A DNA stretch of 64,000 nucleotides from Morella rubra. Taxonomy: Eukaryota > Streptophyta > Magnoliopsida > Fagales > Myricaceae. Where the stretch lies: contig CM025855.1 in assembly GCA_003952965.2 (NCBI GenBank), forward strand, positions 21,081,122-21,145,121, read 5' to 3'. Under the pieces are notes generated by a model. It saw only the letters and a list, made by a program, of their open reading frames with translations, searched no databases and was not told the origin of the DNA. The translations under genes and the position numbers were made by a program. Below are positions 1 to 11,419 of this stretch, one piece after another (position 1 is the stretch's first letter; each line of letters begins with the position of its first letter).

Positions 1-1784
1 CAAAAATTATGACTTTTTTATGTACGATTGTATTTAATTTAGTCTCATTGCTAAACCCTCTGTTGTTAATTTGCAGATGGACACTCCACCACAATCACAG
101 TCATCTGCAGCCACATGTAGTAGTGCTACTGCTATGTCGCCCTCAGTATCGTGTCCGGTTGTTGGGTCCACTCCGGATTCTGAGACAGTGGGGTCAATGG
201 GTGGAGGTGATGTAAGTGGACGACCACCACTCCCTGAACCTAAAAAAAGGAAAAACTCGAACCCTTCTGATGTATGGCTGCACTACACCAAGGTACCTAA
301 CTCTGATCCACCTAAAGCAAAATGTAATTATTGTAAAAAAGATTTTATGGCTCATCACAAGAATGGGACATCGGGGTTATGGCAACATCACAACATTTGT
401 CCATATTTCAAGAGAAAGAAGGGGGGTCAGTTAGATGTTGGGCAGATGTTTTTGACTCACGATGCTGAGAAGTCAACGGGGTCTGATGTTGGAACGATGG
501 GGGTGACACGTAAGTTTTGTGAGAAGACTATTAAAGATCTGATTGCTAGGATGATAATTATTGATGAGATGCCTTTTATTGTAGTTCAGAAACATGGATT
601 TAGGGATTTAATTCATTATCTGGAGCCTAGATTTAAAATGCCATCTAGGATAACAATTATGAGGCTTTGCATGAAACTTTATTTGAAGGAGAAGGAGAAG
701 TTGAAGCATCTGATTCAAACGAATGGGTATAGAGTGTCTTTTACCACAGACACTTGGACATCGATTCAAAATTTTAATTATATGTGTGTGACTGGACACT
801 TCATTGATGCTAATTGGACCTTGCAGAAGAGAATTTTGTCTTTTAGAAGGGTGCAAGATCATAAGGGGTTAGTATTGCTAAGGAAATAGAAGACTGTATG
901 AATGATGGGGATACAAAAATCCTTACAATAACTGTTGACAATGCCTCCTCTAATGACACTGCCATTGACCATTTAAAGAGAGGCAATTGCAAAAAGATAC
1001 TCTAGATGTAGGGAGGATTGTTTGTGGCCATGAATTCCTACACTTGAGATGTTGTGCACATATTTTGAATTTGATTGTGCTGAGGGGTTGAAAGAGGTTG
1101 ATAAGTCAATTGCTAAGGTTCGGAATATGATCAAGTATGTTAAGTCATCACCCCAAAGGTTAGACAAGTTTAAAGAATGTGTGCAGATTAAAGAGATTAC
1201 ATTTACTCAATTTTTGACTCTTGATGTTACCACTCGTTGGAACTCAACTTATTTGATGTTGGATGTGGCTTTGAAGTATCGAGAGGTATTTGAGTTGATG
1301 TTGGATGAGGATGGGCATTTTATATTGTATTTGGGCGAAGAGGGGCATGGGAGAAGAGGATTAGGCCCCCCCACACTCGAGGATTGGGAGCACATCCGTC
1401 ACTTTGTAAAATTCTTGAAGTTATTTTATGAAGTAACAATAAGAATGTCGGGATCAAATGTGTCTACAACTAATGTGTACTTGGAAGAGTTGCTAAGATA
1501 CATAGCCATTTGGACAAGTATTCTTCTAGTAATGATACTTTGCTTAAAGAGATGGCATCTCGCATGAAAGAAAAAAAAATACATTGGACCAATGTGTAAA
1601 ATGCTAAAAAAATGGCCCAATATGAATGTAAGATAACCGGAAACCGCCACCGCTAAAACCGTCTAAGGACCGGTTTTTGCCCTTAACAGGTGTAGGTGTA
1701 TGGAAATTATTTGAAAACCGCCCTATCCGGTGTAGTGCCGGTTTTGGCCAAAATCGGCACCTACACCGGGGTTGAACAGCCCTA
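1..1784 (+). mobile_element. hAT transposon, 3' portion
   Basis: The transposase remnant inside (77-1567) is of the BED-finger hAT type. The right edge is inferred at about 1784. There the sequence reads, on the opposite strand, TAGGGCTGTTCAACC, a typical plant hAT terminus, and an 8-base candidate target copy (ATTGCACG) follows. The 200 bases before the edge carry short inverted ACCGGTG/CACCGG-type subterminal motifs. The left end lies before the window, so length and target duplication cannot be confirmed. Confidence 0.7.
77..1567 (+). pseudogene. hAT (RICESLEEPER/ZBED-like) transposase remnant
   Basis: The first block (77-889) starts at an ATG directly after a TTTGCAG acceptor. It has a Ser/Pro-rich leader, a basic KKRK patch near residue 56, and a BED zinc finger from about residue 65 to 109 (Cys83, Cys86, His104, Cys108). 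The start of the RNase H-like core follows (FTTDTWTSIQNFNYM near residue 215). The second block (1049-1567) carries the downstream core, with DVTTRWNSTYLMLD. Between the blocks the recognisable text (TVDNASSNDTAIDHLKR) runs in other frames, so the gene has at least two frameshifts. It stops before the C-terminal hAT dimerisation domain. Non-functional, but family assignment is firm. Confidence 0.88.
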
Positions 1785-2062
1785 ATTGCACGCTGTATTA
1801 TTTTACATTTATTTTTTAATGAGATAGCATGTTTTGACACATGTCAAGTAGTTATTGTATATGACGTGGTTGCGTAGGAAAATTCCGTTGGCCTATCTGA
1901 CGGCAGGACCAATTTGGGAAATGTTACAAACCCTAAGGGTACCCGTAGGAGAAAAATTACCTTAGGGACCAATCTGGGAATAGGTCAAATTCTAGGGACT
2001 GGCGGGATAATTTAGCCTAAATATTACATTCTCTACATAAATAATTACTTAAAATATCTCAG
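1785..2062. other. Spacer with short repeat motifs
   Basis: No gene seen. The stretch contains two related phrases, GGACCAATTTGGGAAATG and GGACCAATCTGGGAATAG, about 60 bases apart, of the kind found at the edges of plant transposons. I could not pair it with another terminus in the window. Confidence 0.4.
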
Positions 2063-2869
2063 AAAAGAAGCGAACAAAATAAGATAAATATATCAAAGTT
2101 GATTGTGAACCATGCTGTTGGTTCACACTCGTTTCAGCGCACACGAGCTTGCATGGTAAGTTAATTATTAAATTATGTTTTTATTAATATATTCATCTTG
2201 ATGAAATTGTTTGTCACTAACTTTGTGCTATTTCCATGTAGAAAAATCCAGATAGTGGTGAAATCAATTCAGCAAAGCTATATAAGAAGAATTATAGAAA
2301 CAAAGATGGTGTTTGGACCTCGGAAGGAGCGAGAAAAATTTATGTAAGTGTATTGTGCTTTCATTTTAATCTAGTTGGAAGATGTTTGTATCACAATTTA
2401 TCTACTTTAATATTTATGATAATTATTAAATTCTTGCAGGAATTGATGGATGGCTTCTAGCGCTAGTGTGAATTAGAAAGGAAGACTTATATCGAAATTG
2501 AAGTATATTCCGAGATATTAGGCAAGAAATCAGGATATGTTCGAAGATTAGGACGCACAATTAAACCTGAGTTTTCATCAACTTTAACTACACAGTCTTC
2601 TGATCTACAGTGGCAGCTAACGAAGGCAAGGGATGAGATAGAAGCGACAAGAGCTACTAGAGAAAAAGACTTGCAAGATTCACTACAACAAAAATTGGCT
2701 TTTGGACGAATTTTTCCATCCCAAAAAACCCAATTCTGTCTGTTGCCCCAACTGTCCCAACAAGTCCATTACAAAAGATTTTTTGGGACGGAAATGGTGT
2801 TCCATCCCAAAAAATACTTTTCCGAGATGGGAAAGCTTCCATCCCAAAATCAAATTATCGTTTGAACAC

Positions 2870-4575
2870 TTTAGAACGGATAGTTGAGGATTATGTTCGA
2901 ACGTCTTTCGACGGAAATATAAATTTGTTTGATAAGGAAAATTAACGTTCGAACAAAAACTAAAATTTTACATTCGATATTTCGGATACCGTTACAACAC
3001 TGTAAATAGAACTTTGTAACCGTTCTTAATGAGTTACAATGTTTCACTTGATAAACGTTCGGACAGTTTCTGACGTAAAGATAAAAAACGTTTGAACATT
3101 CTATGTCGTTCTAATGTATATCGTTAAAATCTGTTCGATATATCGATTGAGTAATAAAAAAGTGTTGTTCGAACATGTTATGAACTGAAACAAGGAACGT
3201 TCGAATTGGGTTCGAATGTAGGGTTGGGACGCTGTATTTCAAACGCAAAACCTAATATTGGAACATACCTTTTTTTAATAAAAATTAAAAAATTCCTAGA
3301 ATTTTTTTTTAAAAAATATTATTAAATAATGTACAATTAAATAATTAATCACAATATTCGAAACAAGTAAATGCAATATGCAATAAAAAAAATAATCTAT
3401 CTTGGTTGTCACATGCATCCAACTCTGCGTGCATCCAACTTTTCCTAAATCAGAAATTTTAATCAATATAAATCTTAAATAATTGACAAAAATAATCATT
3501 AAAAAAAAAGCAGCTGAATGAAAACACCAAATAAAACTTATTTATATATCAACTCGATGTCGTTTACGGTGAAGGTGATCCAATATCAGCGTAGGAAAAG
3601 CTAAGGCCCTAGATAGGGCTGATGCAAGTGAATGATTATATCTAACATGTTTACACAGATCGTACATAATGTGATCTATTGAACACGTTAAAAATGTTCC
3701 TTTTATTTGTTAAGAAAATTAAAAGTTTTGAATTATGTACGACAATTGTCCTAACGTTCTTTTTATTTGTTAGAAAAATTAGATTTATTGTACATAATGC
3801 GAAACTTCCAATTTTCCTAACAAAATAAAAAATGTTCGAACATGTTTGAAATACCACAATATGCTCGAACGGTAAAAAGTTATCGTTAGAATGCGACTGC
3901 ATCTGTATAAATGAACAATTTTAGCACTTTCGTTTGAACAAACACTTTTACAGAGTACAAAAGATGCATAAAAATCACGAAATTTTCCGAACCAAAAACT
4001 CAATCAATCCCAAAAACATATTTTTTTTTTTTACTCCTAAAACATGCATTCAACACCCCTAAACAAGTATGAAACTAACTATAAGCATTTAAACATTAAT
4101 TTTGTACACAAATTCAAACCACAACAACTAAAAATCTGTACCTTAAAGACTAAGAAATTCACTGATTAAGTTGATAAATCTTTACCTTCAAAACACAAAG
4201 AAGCTCCATTTGAGTATTTTCCTACAACAATAAGACAAAAAATATAAGATTTCAGCATAAGAAGAAAATTTGGGAAATTTGTGGTGTTTTGAGAGTGTGG
4301 GTGAAATGAGATCGATTCTGTGGTGTTTGAGTGCGTGTTGTCCATTCGAACATTTAAGTTTACATTATAAAGGTTCACCAAAAAATGCATTTAAACTATC
4401 GGTTCAAACCCACTTTTCACACACTCAAACGGTTAGTTTTCTATCTGAACGATGTCGCTAGTTTTGATTAATGTTCTAATAGTTATTAGAAGACTGTGCG
4501 AACGGTTTATGGAAAATGAAACTGTGCTGTTTTATTACTTTTTTTTTTTATGTTCGAACGGTAATTTAGATGTTC
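2870..4575. repeat. Left subterminal palindrome array of CACTA-1
   Basis: Dispersed copies of the palindrome GTTCGAAC and its variants (for example near 2893, 2947, 3174, 3836, 4345, 4553), often extended to ATGTTCGAACGG. In CACTA elements, repeated subterminal motifs are the binding sites of the TnpA protein; that role here is inferred. No gene seen in this stretch. Confidence 0.65.
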
Positions 4576-4859
4576 AAATGTTTATGTGAATAAATTAAAT
4601 AATACTTAAATAATATGTAATTAAACTATAAGTATAATTTTATTAACTATAGACGTATTATAGCACTTATGTAGGACTATGAAAATGTTTTTAGCACTCA
4701 CTTATGAATAAGTATAATAAACACACTTTGTTTATCTACGTAAATATGATACATAGTATATGTATTAAGTATAGAAATTTTATTTGTACTTTATGATGTC
4801 TAAGTAATTACAAACACATGTAAGTTAAATAACACATGTATGATAGTCATAAAATTATT

Positions 4860-6205
4860 ATTACTACATATTAAATAATATACATAAGGTACTATATATA
4901 TGTTACATAATATGCATAAGGTACTATAAGGTAATAATATGTTACATAATATGTATAATACTATTACATAATATGTATAAGATACTATATGTTAAATAAT
5001 ATGTACAAGGTACTATTATTATAATATGTATAAGATAATATATATAAATAAAATGTATAAGGTAATATATGTTAAATAATATGTATAAGGTACATATATA
5101 AATAATGTATAAGATACTATATGTTAAATAATATGTATAAGATACTATATATATAACTATGTTAAATAATATGCATAAGGTACTATATATTACATACTAT
5201 GCACAAGTACTATATGTTAAATAATATGTATAAGTACTATATATTACAATATGCACAAGGTACTATGTATATGTATAAGGTACTATATATTATAATATAT
5301 ATAAGTTACTATTACATAATATGTATATATATTATATATAATATAAGGTACTATATATTATATATGTATAAGTACTATATGTTAAATAATATATGTATAA
5401 GTACTATATATTACATAATATGCATAAGGTTTTATATGTCAAATAATATATATGAGGTACTATATGTTAAATAATATGTATAAGGTACTATATGTTAAGT
5501 CATATGTGTAAGGTATTATACATTCCATAATATGCATAAGGTATTATATGTCAAAGAATATGCATGAGGTATTATATGTCAAATAAAATGCATGAGGTAT
5601 TATATGTCAAATAAAATGCATGAGGTATTATATGTCAAATAAAATGCATGAGGTATTATATGTCAAATAATATGCATAAGGTATTATATGTCAAATAATA
5701 TGTATAAGGTACTATATGTTAAATAACATGCATAAGGTACTATATATTACGTAATATGCATAAAATACTATATATTATATAATATGCATAAGGTATTATA
5801 TGTAAAATAATATGCATAATGTACTATATGTAATATAATATGCATAAGATACTATATGTCAAATAATATGTATAAGTTACTATATATTACATAATATGCA
5901 TAAGGTATTATATATTAAATAATATGCATAAGGTACTATATGTCAAATAATGTGCATAAAGTATTATATCTTACATAATATGCATAAGGTACTATATGTC
6001 ATAATATGCATATGCATATATACATGTCATATGTATATATATCAAATAATATGCATAAGGTATTATATATCAAATAATATGTATAAGGTATTATATATTA
6101 CATAATATGTATAAGGTACTATGTTAAATAATATGTATAAGGTACTATATGTTAAATAATATGCACAAAATACTTTTACCTAATATGTATAAAACTTTAT
6201 ATAAT
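4860..6205. repeat. AT-rich tandem satellite inside CACTA-1
   Basis: About 1.3 kb of imperfect tandem repeats with a unit near 28 bases built around AATATGCATAAGGTACTATA and related forms. Four nearly identical units run at about 5560-5660 (CAAATAAAATGCATGAGG then TATTATATGT). Units degrade toward both edges and the period drifts by a few bases. No protein can be supported here. Confidence 0.85.
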
Positions 6206-6496
6206 AACAAATTTTTATTATTTTTCTTCAATTTTATTTTATTTTTATGATAATATTTTATCGTATTATTAAAATATTTCCTTGTTATTTCATTTTTATT
6301 TAAGAAATAAAAATTTGTATAAACCATACTGAAAATGGGGTCATCAATCACATATATGATAACATAAAAAAATATAACTGTTCAAAAGTCTAAAATAAAC
6401 ATAAAATAAGTGACAAAATAACATAAACATAAGTACATGACATAACAAAGTCAAAATAACATAAATATAAATACATGACAAAATAACTGTTCTAAC

Positions 6497-7570
6497 ATCT
6501 GAACTACTTGGACTTCTTTTTCTCTAGCTTTGCCAGCAACCCCTCCTGGATATTGTCTATCATGTTCATGATGTTTTCCCGAAGCTTCTTCAACTCCTGA
6601 TGTTGTTCATGCTGCCTCAAATCAATCTCACCAAGTCTTTTCTGCATGTCTACAACGCTAGTGATGACGACAGCAATGAGCGTCTCGACTGTGCCTACAA
6701 TGTGGCGCTCTATGTCCCCCTGAGGATCTGCTGGTGCCGGCTCCTCAATAGCCGGACCTCCTCATGCTACGGAGGAGCAACTATATAGCGATGATCTCTT
6801 GTCATGTGACAAGCTACAATAGATACCACTGTGCCAAGCTAGTTAGCGATTGGCTCATGACTGCCAACCACTACCCCAAATCCACATGAGCTGGGTCATC
6901 ATCACCCTGTGTGGTAACCTCTAGCCGTTGATTAAGCAAAGGGAGGTCGATCGGCTCCAACCGTGTTACCATCGTCATCAACTGTGCTCGGGGGGCGATG
7001 CACTCTGTGTGATGTTGATATGGGTAAATGTTATGACAGAATATCAGGTGGAGAATGTGCCAAAACAAAGGCAAAGACTTATGCGCCACTGACGACTGTA
7101 ACAAATAGTGATACTCTCCCGTCATCAGTCGAAAGACCTCCTCATTTGGCAAAAAAAAACTGTGGGCTGGACAGCTAGATAAGCCCCTGGTCGCCTCTGA
7201 ATGCCAATGAAATCAGCTAGGACATCAGCAGAAATCCTGATACAAACTCCCTGGATGACCACCTCCCACTCGTCAGCGTGGGTGTCAATCTCTGTCAATG
7301 CAGCATAAAACTCCTAGACCAAGAGTACGCATGGCAGGTTGGTCCAAGAGAGCATGCGCTCCCAGCCATGGTGGACGAAGATTTTATGGATAGTATGGCC
7401 CTCAAAATATAAGTCACAAAATTCTGTAGTGCAAACAGACCTCTCAACCACAACTCGGTGCTTAAACATACGTGCCCTTCTCTCCTCCTTAATTATAGCT
7501 TCATTTGGAGGAGCCTATGAAAAAGATGAAGCAGCTGATTTGGAACGCCTTGGCACATTGGCCTAGTCTG
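6497..7570 (-). pseudogene. Putative plant transposon protein remnant in CACTA-1
   Basis: Minus-strand text broken across frames. It includes EFYAALTEIDTHADEWEVV with IQGVCIRISADVLADFIGI (about 7200-7310), then LPLFWHILHLIFCHNIYPY (about 7040-7100). It ends in a charged helix, HQELKKLRENIMNMIDNI, finishing LEKKKSK at 6509. The order (EFY..., V.G.....S......IGI, then a Leu-rich segment, then a coiled coil) fits the family called 'putative plant transposon protein'. It aligns by eye with the copy in CACTA-2 (LLPFWRIMYLIFSYCI). It has many stops and frame changes. Function of the family is unknown. Confidence 0.6.
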
Positions 7571-7599
7571 CAAAAAAAAAAAAAAAAAGGCGTTAGAAC

Positions 7600-8740
7600 G
7601 GATAATAACAAGTTCGAACAGGAATATCATTCGAACAAAATGTACAATCTTCCAACGTTCAACATAAGACATCAAACGGATAGAAAATAAATGTTCGAAC
7701 GGAGATAATTAAGATAGAATGAAATGCATGAAATCATCGAATGGAAAGTATTAAAACATCAAATGAAGGGCATACACATCGAACACAATACTGTTCAAAC
7801 AAAAGTACTTAAAGGCATCATTTTAGCCAACATTTTGATGTGTGGTTAAAACGGTGTGTTTCATATCTGACGTTTGAACGATGACAATGAGTGTCATTTG
7901 AACACTGCAACTTGAAACCGAAATTGCCGAGATGACAGCCATTTCCAAAATCCCTAAAAAATGACATTTTTATGTGCCAAATCATTCGCAAACAATCATA
8001 AACTAACTAGAGACGTTCACATTCAATAACATGCACTCATTTTTGAAGATTCATAGCATTTTCAAATCAAAATGCACTAAAACAAAATCCATGAAAAAAT
8101 GGATTGAAATGCGTTAAAATGGACTATGATGGATTAAAATGGGTTAAAAAATTTACTTGTAGTGTGGAGAGGCTAGGAAATACTAGTTGCACAGGGGAAA
8201 CTTAGGTACCGAGATTAAGAGAATCCTTTGTGAGTTTGAGAAAATGTGAGAAAATGAAAGGGTTTGAAGTGTGTTATAATCGGACGAACGTTCGAACGAT
8301 TGTTTCAAAAAATTTTAGAACGGTATGACATCGATCGATTCGTATTCCCAACGTTCAATATTCGTTAGAGCAATTATATAACCATGTTCGAACGGTATTA
8401 AAAAATAATAAAATTTATGATAACCAGATGTGCATTTATTGCGATAGGTGAAAACCTCAGGTTTGAATGCGTTCGAATGGACATAATTTTTCAGGATGAA
8501 AACCGCCGTCCCAAAAAGTGTATTACCATTTGAATTGTACATTTTTAAGAACAAACGCTGTGGATTTGGGTACCGAGATTTCCACGTTTGTTCAAACCTA
8601 TTTATTTTCACTCGAACATTTAGGAAATAGGCGTTATAACGTAATTATTTGTTCAAGTGCTTGCAAAAGCATGTTCATATTGTTCGAATGGATATTTTAA
8701 ATATCGAATGGATCTACTTTAACAGACGAGTTTGTCCTAA
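7600..8740. repeat. Right subterminal palindrome array of CACTA-1
   Basis: The same GTTCGAAC-type motif as at the left end (near 7611, 7627, 7693, 8288, 8384, 8470, 8680), in both orientations. It precedes the right terminal block with GGGACGGAATTTCCGTCCC at about 8807. No gene seen. Confidence 0.6.
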
Positions 8741-9142
8741 AAAGTTTTTTTTTTTTTACAAGAAATTTTTGTCCAAAAAAAAAATCTTCAAAAAAAAAAA
8801 CACTTTTGGGACGGAATTTCCGTCCCATAAACAACACTCTCACTTTCTTTTTGGGACGAATTTAATCCGCCCATAAAAATTCAAATTTGTTGTAGGAATT
8901 TTACAAAGAAGCAAGTTGAGATGGATGCCACGCTACGGGACCACCGTGAAGAGCAAGAGCGCATTCGGTTGGAGCAGAAACATATGCGATTGGAGCATAA
9001 GGAGTGCATGCGGAAGGAGCAAGAGCGCTTACGGGCAGAAATATCAAAGGAGTTGGAGAAGAAAATGTCCTCTGTAATGGAGAAGAAAATGAACGACACA
9101 TCAAAGCGACTATTGAGCCAATTTGGGGACCGACATAGGTAG

Positions 9143-10581
9143 ATGTGATATGTATTATTTATGCTTTATGATTTCTGCATTATCTACTAGTACGATGTTA
9201 TTTACGGTTTAATTATAGACCATTATGTATTATTATTGATGTTTATGAATGTGAGTATTTATTGTATTGTTATTGTAATAGTACGTGTTATATAATATGT
9301 TCGATTATTATCGTTTAAAAAAAAAAAAAAGAAATTACACTTTGCACCCCTGAACTTGGGGTACCTGATACTTTGCACCCCATTGTCTTGATTTCGTGAT
9401 ATTGGGCCCACAATCTTCTAATTTTCATTGATTAATACCCTAGATCCCATTTCTCTGTTAATACTGATGGTAAATAAGCCCACGCGCAGTCCATGTGAGC
9501 CACTTAAATTTTTTCTTCCCGTTTTACCCTCATTCTATCCGTTTAGAAATTCAAATTCACATTCATCCCCTCCCCAAAGTTTCTTTTGCCCAGCAATCAA
9601 AGATCTGGCAGTCTCTCCCTGAAGAAATAGTTGAGCCCTAGTGGTGCCTAAAATCCAGAATAACAGAAGAAATAATTCGAAAATGGCGTCACACTAGTAA
9701 CGCTTCTTCATTTTTCCCTCTCGTTGCTCTGTATGTTCTTTATTTTTCCCTCACGTTGCTCTGCATATTTCTTAGAACAATCTGGTCTCCTTCATGGGAA
9801 GTGTATTTTTATCAGAGACTTTAACTAGATTTAGTAGTTAGTTTCTTATACATTTCCCAAGGTTTTGTTGGACAAGTTGAGCGAACCCATAACAACCTTT
9901 CAAAATTGTTCCTTCTGCAATATATCAAGAACTAATTAGAGATGGAGAGTACCACAAAAACTAGTCTTGGCTAGCTAAACAAAGAAATATAGGGGTAAAA
10001 AAGTAATGAACTACCTAATCAAGTTGAAATTATTTAACCTTTAACAGCTAGGGGGAAGACATACGATAGGATATACAATATATATAGCAGCTGATGTTTC
10101 CAACCCAATATAACTTAGAAAAATTAATGCATGCCATTCAGGGAATCTACCTGAGACTCAGAAGGTAAATACTGGTATGATGAAGAAGCAAGCAGAGAAG
10201 AGAGGAGGAGAAGCAACAAGAGGTGTAGGGAAAACTGCCAAGGAGTGGACTGAGTTGAGTTAAGTAAGGGTGGTGAAAGGGTTCAATATATAGGAGATGA
10301 GAAGTTAGATTGTATGAATCAATGAGAATTCTGTCATTTTCAAAGTGACTATATCATTGACACTCACCAAAGTTTTTCTCTTTATTCGAAGGGGGGAAAA
10401 TATAGAAAGAAATTATTATTAGTCAAATAAGGAGAAGGAAAGGTAAGTTTGGAAGAGAACGTGCCACAAATTGGCTCATTAATTTCTTCCATGAAATTTT
10501 TGCTAGTCCAGTTTTATTTTCAAGTGACAATGACTTTGTCTCTGTGTGTTTCTCTATTGTCAATGTTTTTGGTGTTCACTC

Positions 10582-10612
<31 letters not shown>

Positions 10613-10738
10613 TTGATCATAATTACTAGTCCTTGGCTCCATTTTTAGATTTTCTTGGTAAATATTGATCCTATTTGTGAACAATAACTAATTTCGTCAA
10701 TAAGCATGAGGAGCAGTTACTGAATAGTGCTTACACAG
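9143..10738. other. Non-coding stretch with repeat edge and purine-rich tract
   Basis: An A-run at 9317-9330 is followed by TTACACTTTGCACCCCTGAA and a second TTTGCACCCC about 25 bases on, wording common at ends of plant DNA transposons. A partner end was not found. 10180-10260 is GA-rich. 10588-10612 is a (TA)n microsatellite. No protein is supported. Confidence 0.35.
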
Positions 10739-11408
10739 AAGAAAATTTGTTACTGTGGAGTTGATTCTTGCCTGAAGACTACCTTCACAGAAGGAAATTT
10801 TGGTAGAAGGTTTTTTAGTTGTGTGAACCACAAGGTAATACCTCGTATATGTACTTTAGTGCGTATGTTTATTATTGCGCTGAAATATTTTATACATGAT
10901 ATGAATGTAGTTTGGGAGATCATGCCGGTTTTTCATGTGGTTTGATCCTCCTATGTGTGTCCATGAAAGGAGGGTTTTAAGCTATCTTCGAAAGAGGCAC
11001 GAAAGAACTCATATAGAGTTTGAAATAGAAAGTCACCTCAAAACAAAGGAGGATTAGTATGCGAAGCGCGCTACCACGATGGAGGAGTATGGGAAGCGCA
11101 CTGCAAAGATGGAGGACGAGTATGGGAAGCGCATTGTAATGATGGAGGAGTATGCGAAGCGCAATGCGATGATGGAATGCAATATGGCATGGCTCCGCTT
11201 AGAGTTAGTTTCCACAAAATATAGTCACAATGAAGAGAATAAATTCTATAAGAGGATGTTGACTTTCTCGTGGGTGTTGATTGTTTTGAAGTTTGAATTT
11301 GGTTATGTAGTTGCCTTGAAGGCATTTTTTGTATTTTCAGCATTAGTGACATATGTAGTAGTGGAATATGTAAGGGAAATCTATCAAGTTGTATTGCTAA
11401 ACCTGTAA
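10739..11408 (+). pseudogene. GRF-type zinc finger protein with coiled coil and membrane segment
   Basis: Exon 1 (10739-10834, after an ACAG acceptor) reads KKICYCGVDSCLKTTF and GRRFFSCVNHK. The intron 10835-10910 has GT-AG ends. Exon 2 continues in phase with FGRSCRFFMWFDPPMC. This is the GRF zinc ribbon (C-x-C ... C-x-N ... C-x-FF-x-W). A TAG at 11055-11057 interrupts the frame; beyond it, still in frame, come four Glu-Tyr-x-Lys-Arg repeats. A hydrophobic C-terminal segment (about residues 65-100 of the ATG-11079 reading) ends the protein at 11408. Small plant GRF proteins commonly have this finger, coil and membrane-tail layout and often travel with transposons. No ATG-bearing first exon was found, so the gene is partial as well as interrupted. 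Confidence 0.7.
11055..11175 (+). repeat. Coding tandem repeat in the GRF gene
   Basis: Four imperfect units of about 30 bases, each like ATGGAGGAGTATGGGAAGCG followed by CAC/TGCAAAG-type filler, give the coiled-coil repeats EEYGKR, DEYGKR, EEYAKR. It probably arose by slippage inside the coding sequence. Confidence 0.75.
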
Positions 11409-11419
11409 TTACCTTCAAG

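Larger units (their letters stand above)
2681..8897. mobile_element. CACTA-1, nested CACTA (En/Spm) element
   Basis: The left end is CACTACAACAAAAATTGG. The right end read on the minus strand is TCCTACAACAAATTTG, so the termini pair except for the outermost bases. A 3-base target duplication ATT lies at 2678-2680 and 8898-8900, the length expected for CACTA elements. Removing the element and one ATT joins the flanking reading frame exactly (KDLQD then FTKKQVEMD). Both ends share a motif on forms of 'forcibly GGGACGGAA/CCGTCCCA' (2700-2850 and 8805-8870). Inside are TTCGAA-type subterminal palindromes, an AT-rich satellite and a decayed transposon protein gene. There is no TNP2 transposase, so it was probably mobilised in trans. 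Confidence 0.85.
2063..9142 (+). pseudogene. TnpA-like plant transposase (Ptta/En/Spm type), split by CACTA-1
   Basis: Exons read at 2063-2155 (with NHAVGSHSFQRTR), 2242-2343 (KNPDSGEINSAKLY and DGVWTSEGAR) and 2440-2680 continuing at 8901-9142. Introns at 2156-2241 and 2344-2439 have GT-AG borders and all joins are in phase. The motifs match the plant Ptta/En/Spm transposase family (Transposase_24), whose proteins end in a charged coiled coil; here that is EEQERIRLEQKHMRLEH and the following Glu/Lys/Arg-rich helix, ending at TAG 9140-9142. The third exon has two in-frame stops near its start (after ELMDGF). Its codon at 2680/8901-8902 is split by a 6.2-kb CACTA element. The N-terminal half of the family is not visible upstream, where the hAT element sits. 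Confidence 0.8.

Noticed and set aside
5199-5474. Tyr/Ile-rich 91-codon frame
   Set aside because: It is the translation of the AT satellite.
4860-6205. CRISPR-like array
   Set aside because: The repeats are contiguous and AT-rich without unique spacers, and the context is a plant transposon.
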